Origin: JBBECE01 sp040881985 | Lineage (GTDB): Bacteria > Pseudomonadota > Alphaproteobacteria > Rhizobiales > Devosiaceae | Direction of reading: 5' to 3' | Length of the DNA stretch: 64,000 nt | Assembly (NCBI GenBank): GCA_040881985.1 | Contig: JBBECE010000005.1 | Coordinates: 62,001 to 126,000 of the forward strand | Shown here: one piece after another, positions 63,397 through 64,000 of the stretch | Position numbering within the stretch: the stretch's first letter is position 1 | How the letters are laid out: each line of letters begins with the position of its first letter | Position numbers and translations under genes: made by a program | Notes under the pieces: generated by a model | What the model saw: only the letters and a program-made list of their open reading frames with translations | Told to the model about the DNA's origin: nothing | Database searches by the model: none

Positions 63397-64000
63397 ATGA
63401 TGGAAGGTCTGCGCGAGAAAATTGTGGCAACGGGGTACTGGCGAGTGAATTTTCGTCCCCTTGCTACGCTTCCCGAGAGTCTGGCTTTCGCCGAGTGTGA
63501 GGCTGCAATCGACAGGAGTCGCGTCGAGTTGAGGGGGTGGGACTTTCCCCATGTAAGCCGCCGGCAGGACGATGCACATGGCTACGCGAGAGCCGTGGAT
63601 TACGTTGAGAATTGGATCGAATGGGACGTGCATGTCGAGTTCTGGCGGATGTATCGGTCATCCCAATTCCTCCACTATCGAGCGCTTTGGGAGGACCTTG
63701 ATTCGGACCGCGATAACGGACGGCCGCGTCAGTCGGCGAAGGTTTTGAGCGTTGGGAGCGCCATCTACACGATCACCGAAATATTCGAGTTCATATTCCG
63801 GTTGCATCGTTCCGGCCTGTACCAATTCGGTGCGACGCTTCAGTTCTCGCTGGAGAACAGCTTTCATCGCCAACTTTGGATCAATGATCCGAACCGCGCG
63901 CCTTTTTCAGAGGACAAGATAACCGGCGCCACGCGAATACCCATTGACCGGTCATTCTCAAGTGCCGACTTGGAAGGTGCCGACCACAAACTTTCGATGT
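63397..64000 (+). CDS. Unknown protein, partner of the AlbA_2 gene (partial)
   Basis: An open frame from the ATG at 63397, one base after the AlbA_2 stop, to the window edge: at least 201 residues without a stop. It starts MMEGLREKIVATGYWRVNFR and continues with LRGWDFPHVSRRQDDAHGYA, VENWIEWDVHVEFWRMYRSS and a helical stretch IYTITEIFEFIFRLHRSGLY. It is soluble, Trp/Phe-rich and of no family I recognise. The tight coupling suggests a two-gene module. Confidence 0.75.
   Translation, partial: MMEGLREKIVATGYWRVNFRPLATLPESLAFAECEAAIDRSRVELRGWDFPHVSRRQDDAHGYARAVDYVENWIEWDVHVEFWRMYRSSQFLHYRALWEDLDSDRDNGRPRQSAKVLSVGSAIYTITEIFEFIFRLHRSGLYQFGATLQFSLENSFHRQLWINDPNRAPFSEDKITGATRIPIDRSFSSADLEGADHKLSM

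Overview
The window is a gene-dense, high-GC stretch of chromosome from an alphaproteobacterium, most likely a member of the Hyphomicrobiales (Rhizobiales). The evidence is the gene order clpP-clpX-lon-HU-nuo, an NDUFA12-type complex I accessory subunit, a long B12-dependent ribonucleotide reductase (nrdJ), glnB-glnA, a seven-gene suf operon that starts with a second cysteine desulfurase, and an RNase E with an acidic insertion in its S1 domain. No ribosomal RNA, CRISPR array or intact transposase is visible.

Layout. 1-1423: start of the nuo operon (nuoA, nuoB, partial nuoC), reading leftward. 1600-4000: three successive leftward outer-membrane beta-barrel genes, two with clear terminators. 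4103-5257: tRNA-Asp and tRNA-Val flanking a frameshifted ATP-grasp-like gene. 5341-10615: HU, Lon, ClpX and ClpP, with candidate heat-shock (RpoH) promoters before lon and clpP. 10666-14028: a cytochrome P450, then a rearranged patch in which the 3' end of nnrD is duplicated around a small unknown gene. 14113-17877: trigger factor with a His-rich tail, tRNA-Leu, and glnB-glnA behind a sigma-54-type promoter. 18227-22539: a secreted protein, parE and a DEAD-box helicase. 22648-29977: the suf Fe-S operon, containing an unexpected cupin gene and led by a promoter with an Irr-type iron control element. 30048-42045: an alpha/beta hydrolase, tyrS, a giant AsmA/YhdP-like protein, an M23 peptidase, prfB with its programmed +1 frameshift, PBP1a and an amidase. 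42652-50047: RNase E, a broken cytochrome c with a BNR-repeat protein, a DsbA-like protein, aroQ, accB and accC. 50086-57147: an FtsX/LolD-type ABC exporter, aat, an ArsR/AHSA1/YciI cassette with decayed pieces, DUF2155 and NDUFA12. 57490-61670: nrdJ with a roughly 400-nt structured leader. 61728-64000: a lower-GC accessory tail with a HEPN/AbiU2-like protein, an orphan HicB-like protein, and an AlbA_2 (Schlafen-type) gene next to an unknown partner that runs off the end.

Most genes are housekeeping: respiration, proteolysis, nitrogen sensing, Fe-S assembly, envelope and peptidoglycan, fatty-acid initiation and DNA precursors. The accessory interest lies in four places: the duplicated nnrD end with its cargo gene, the cupin inside suf, the decaying ArsR/AHSA1 cassette, and the right-hand tail, which resembles part of a defence or toxin-antitoxin island. 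Functions are read from motifs and family memory; no database search was run.
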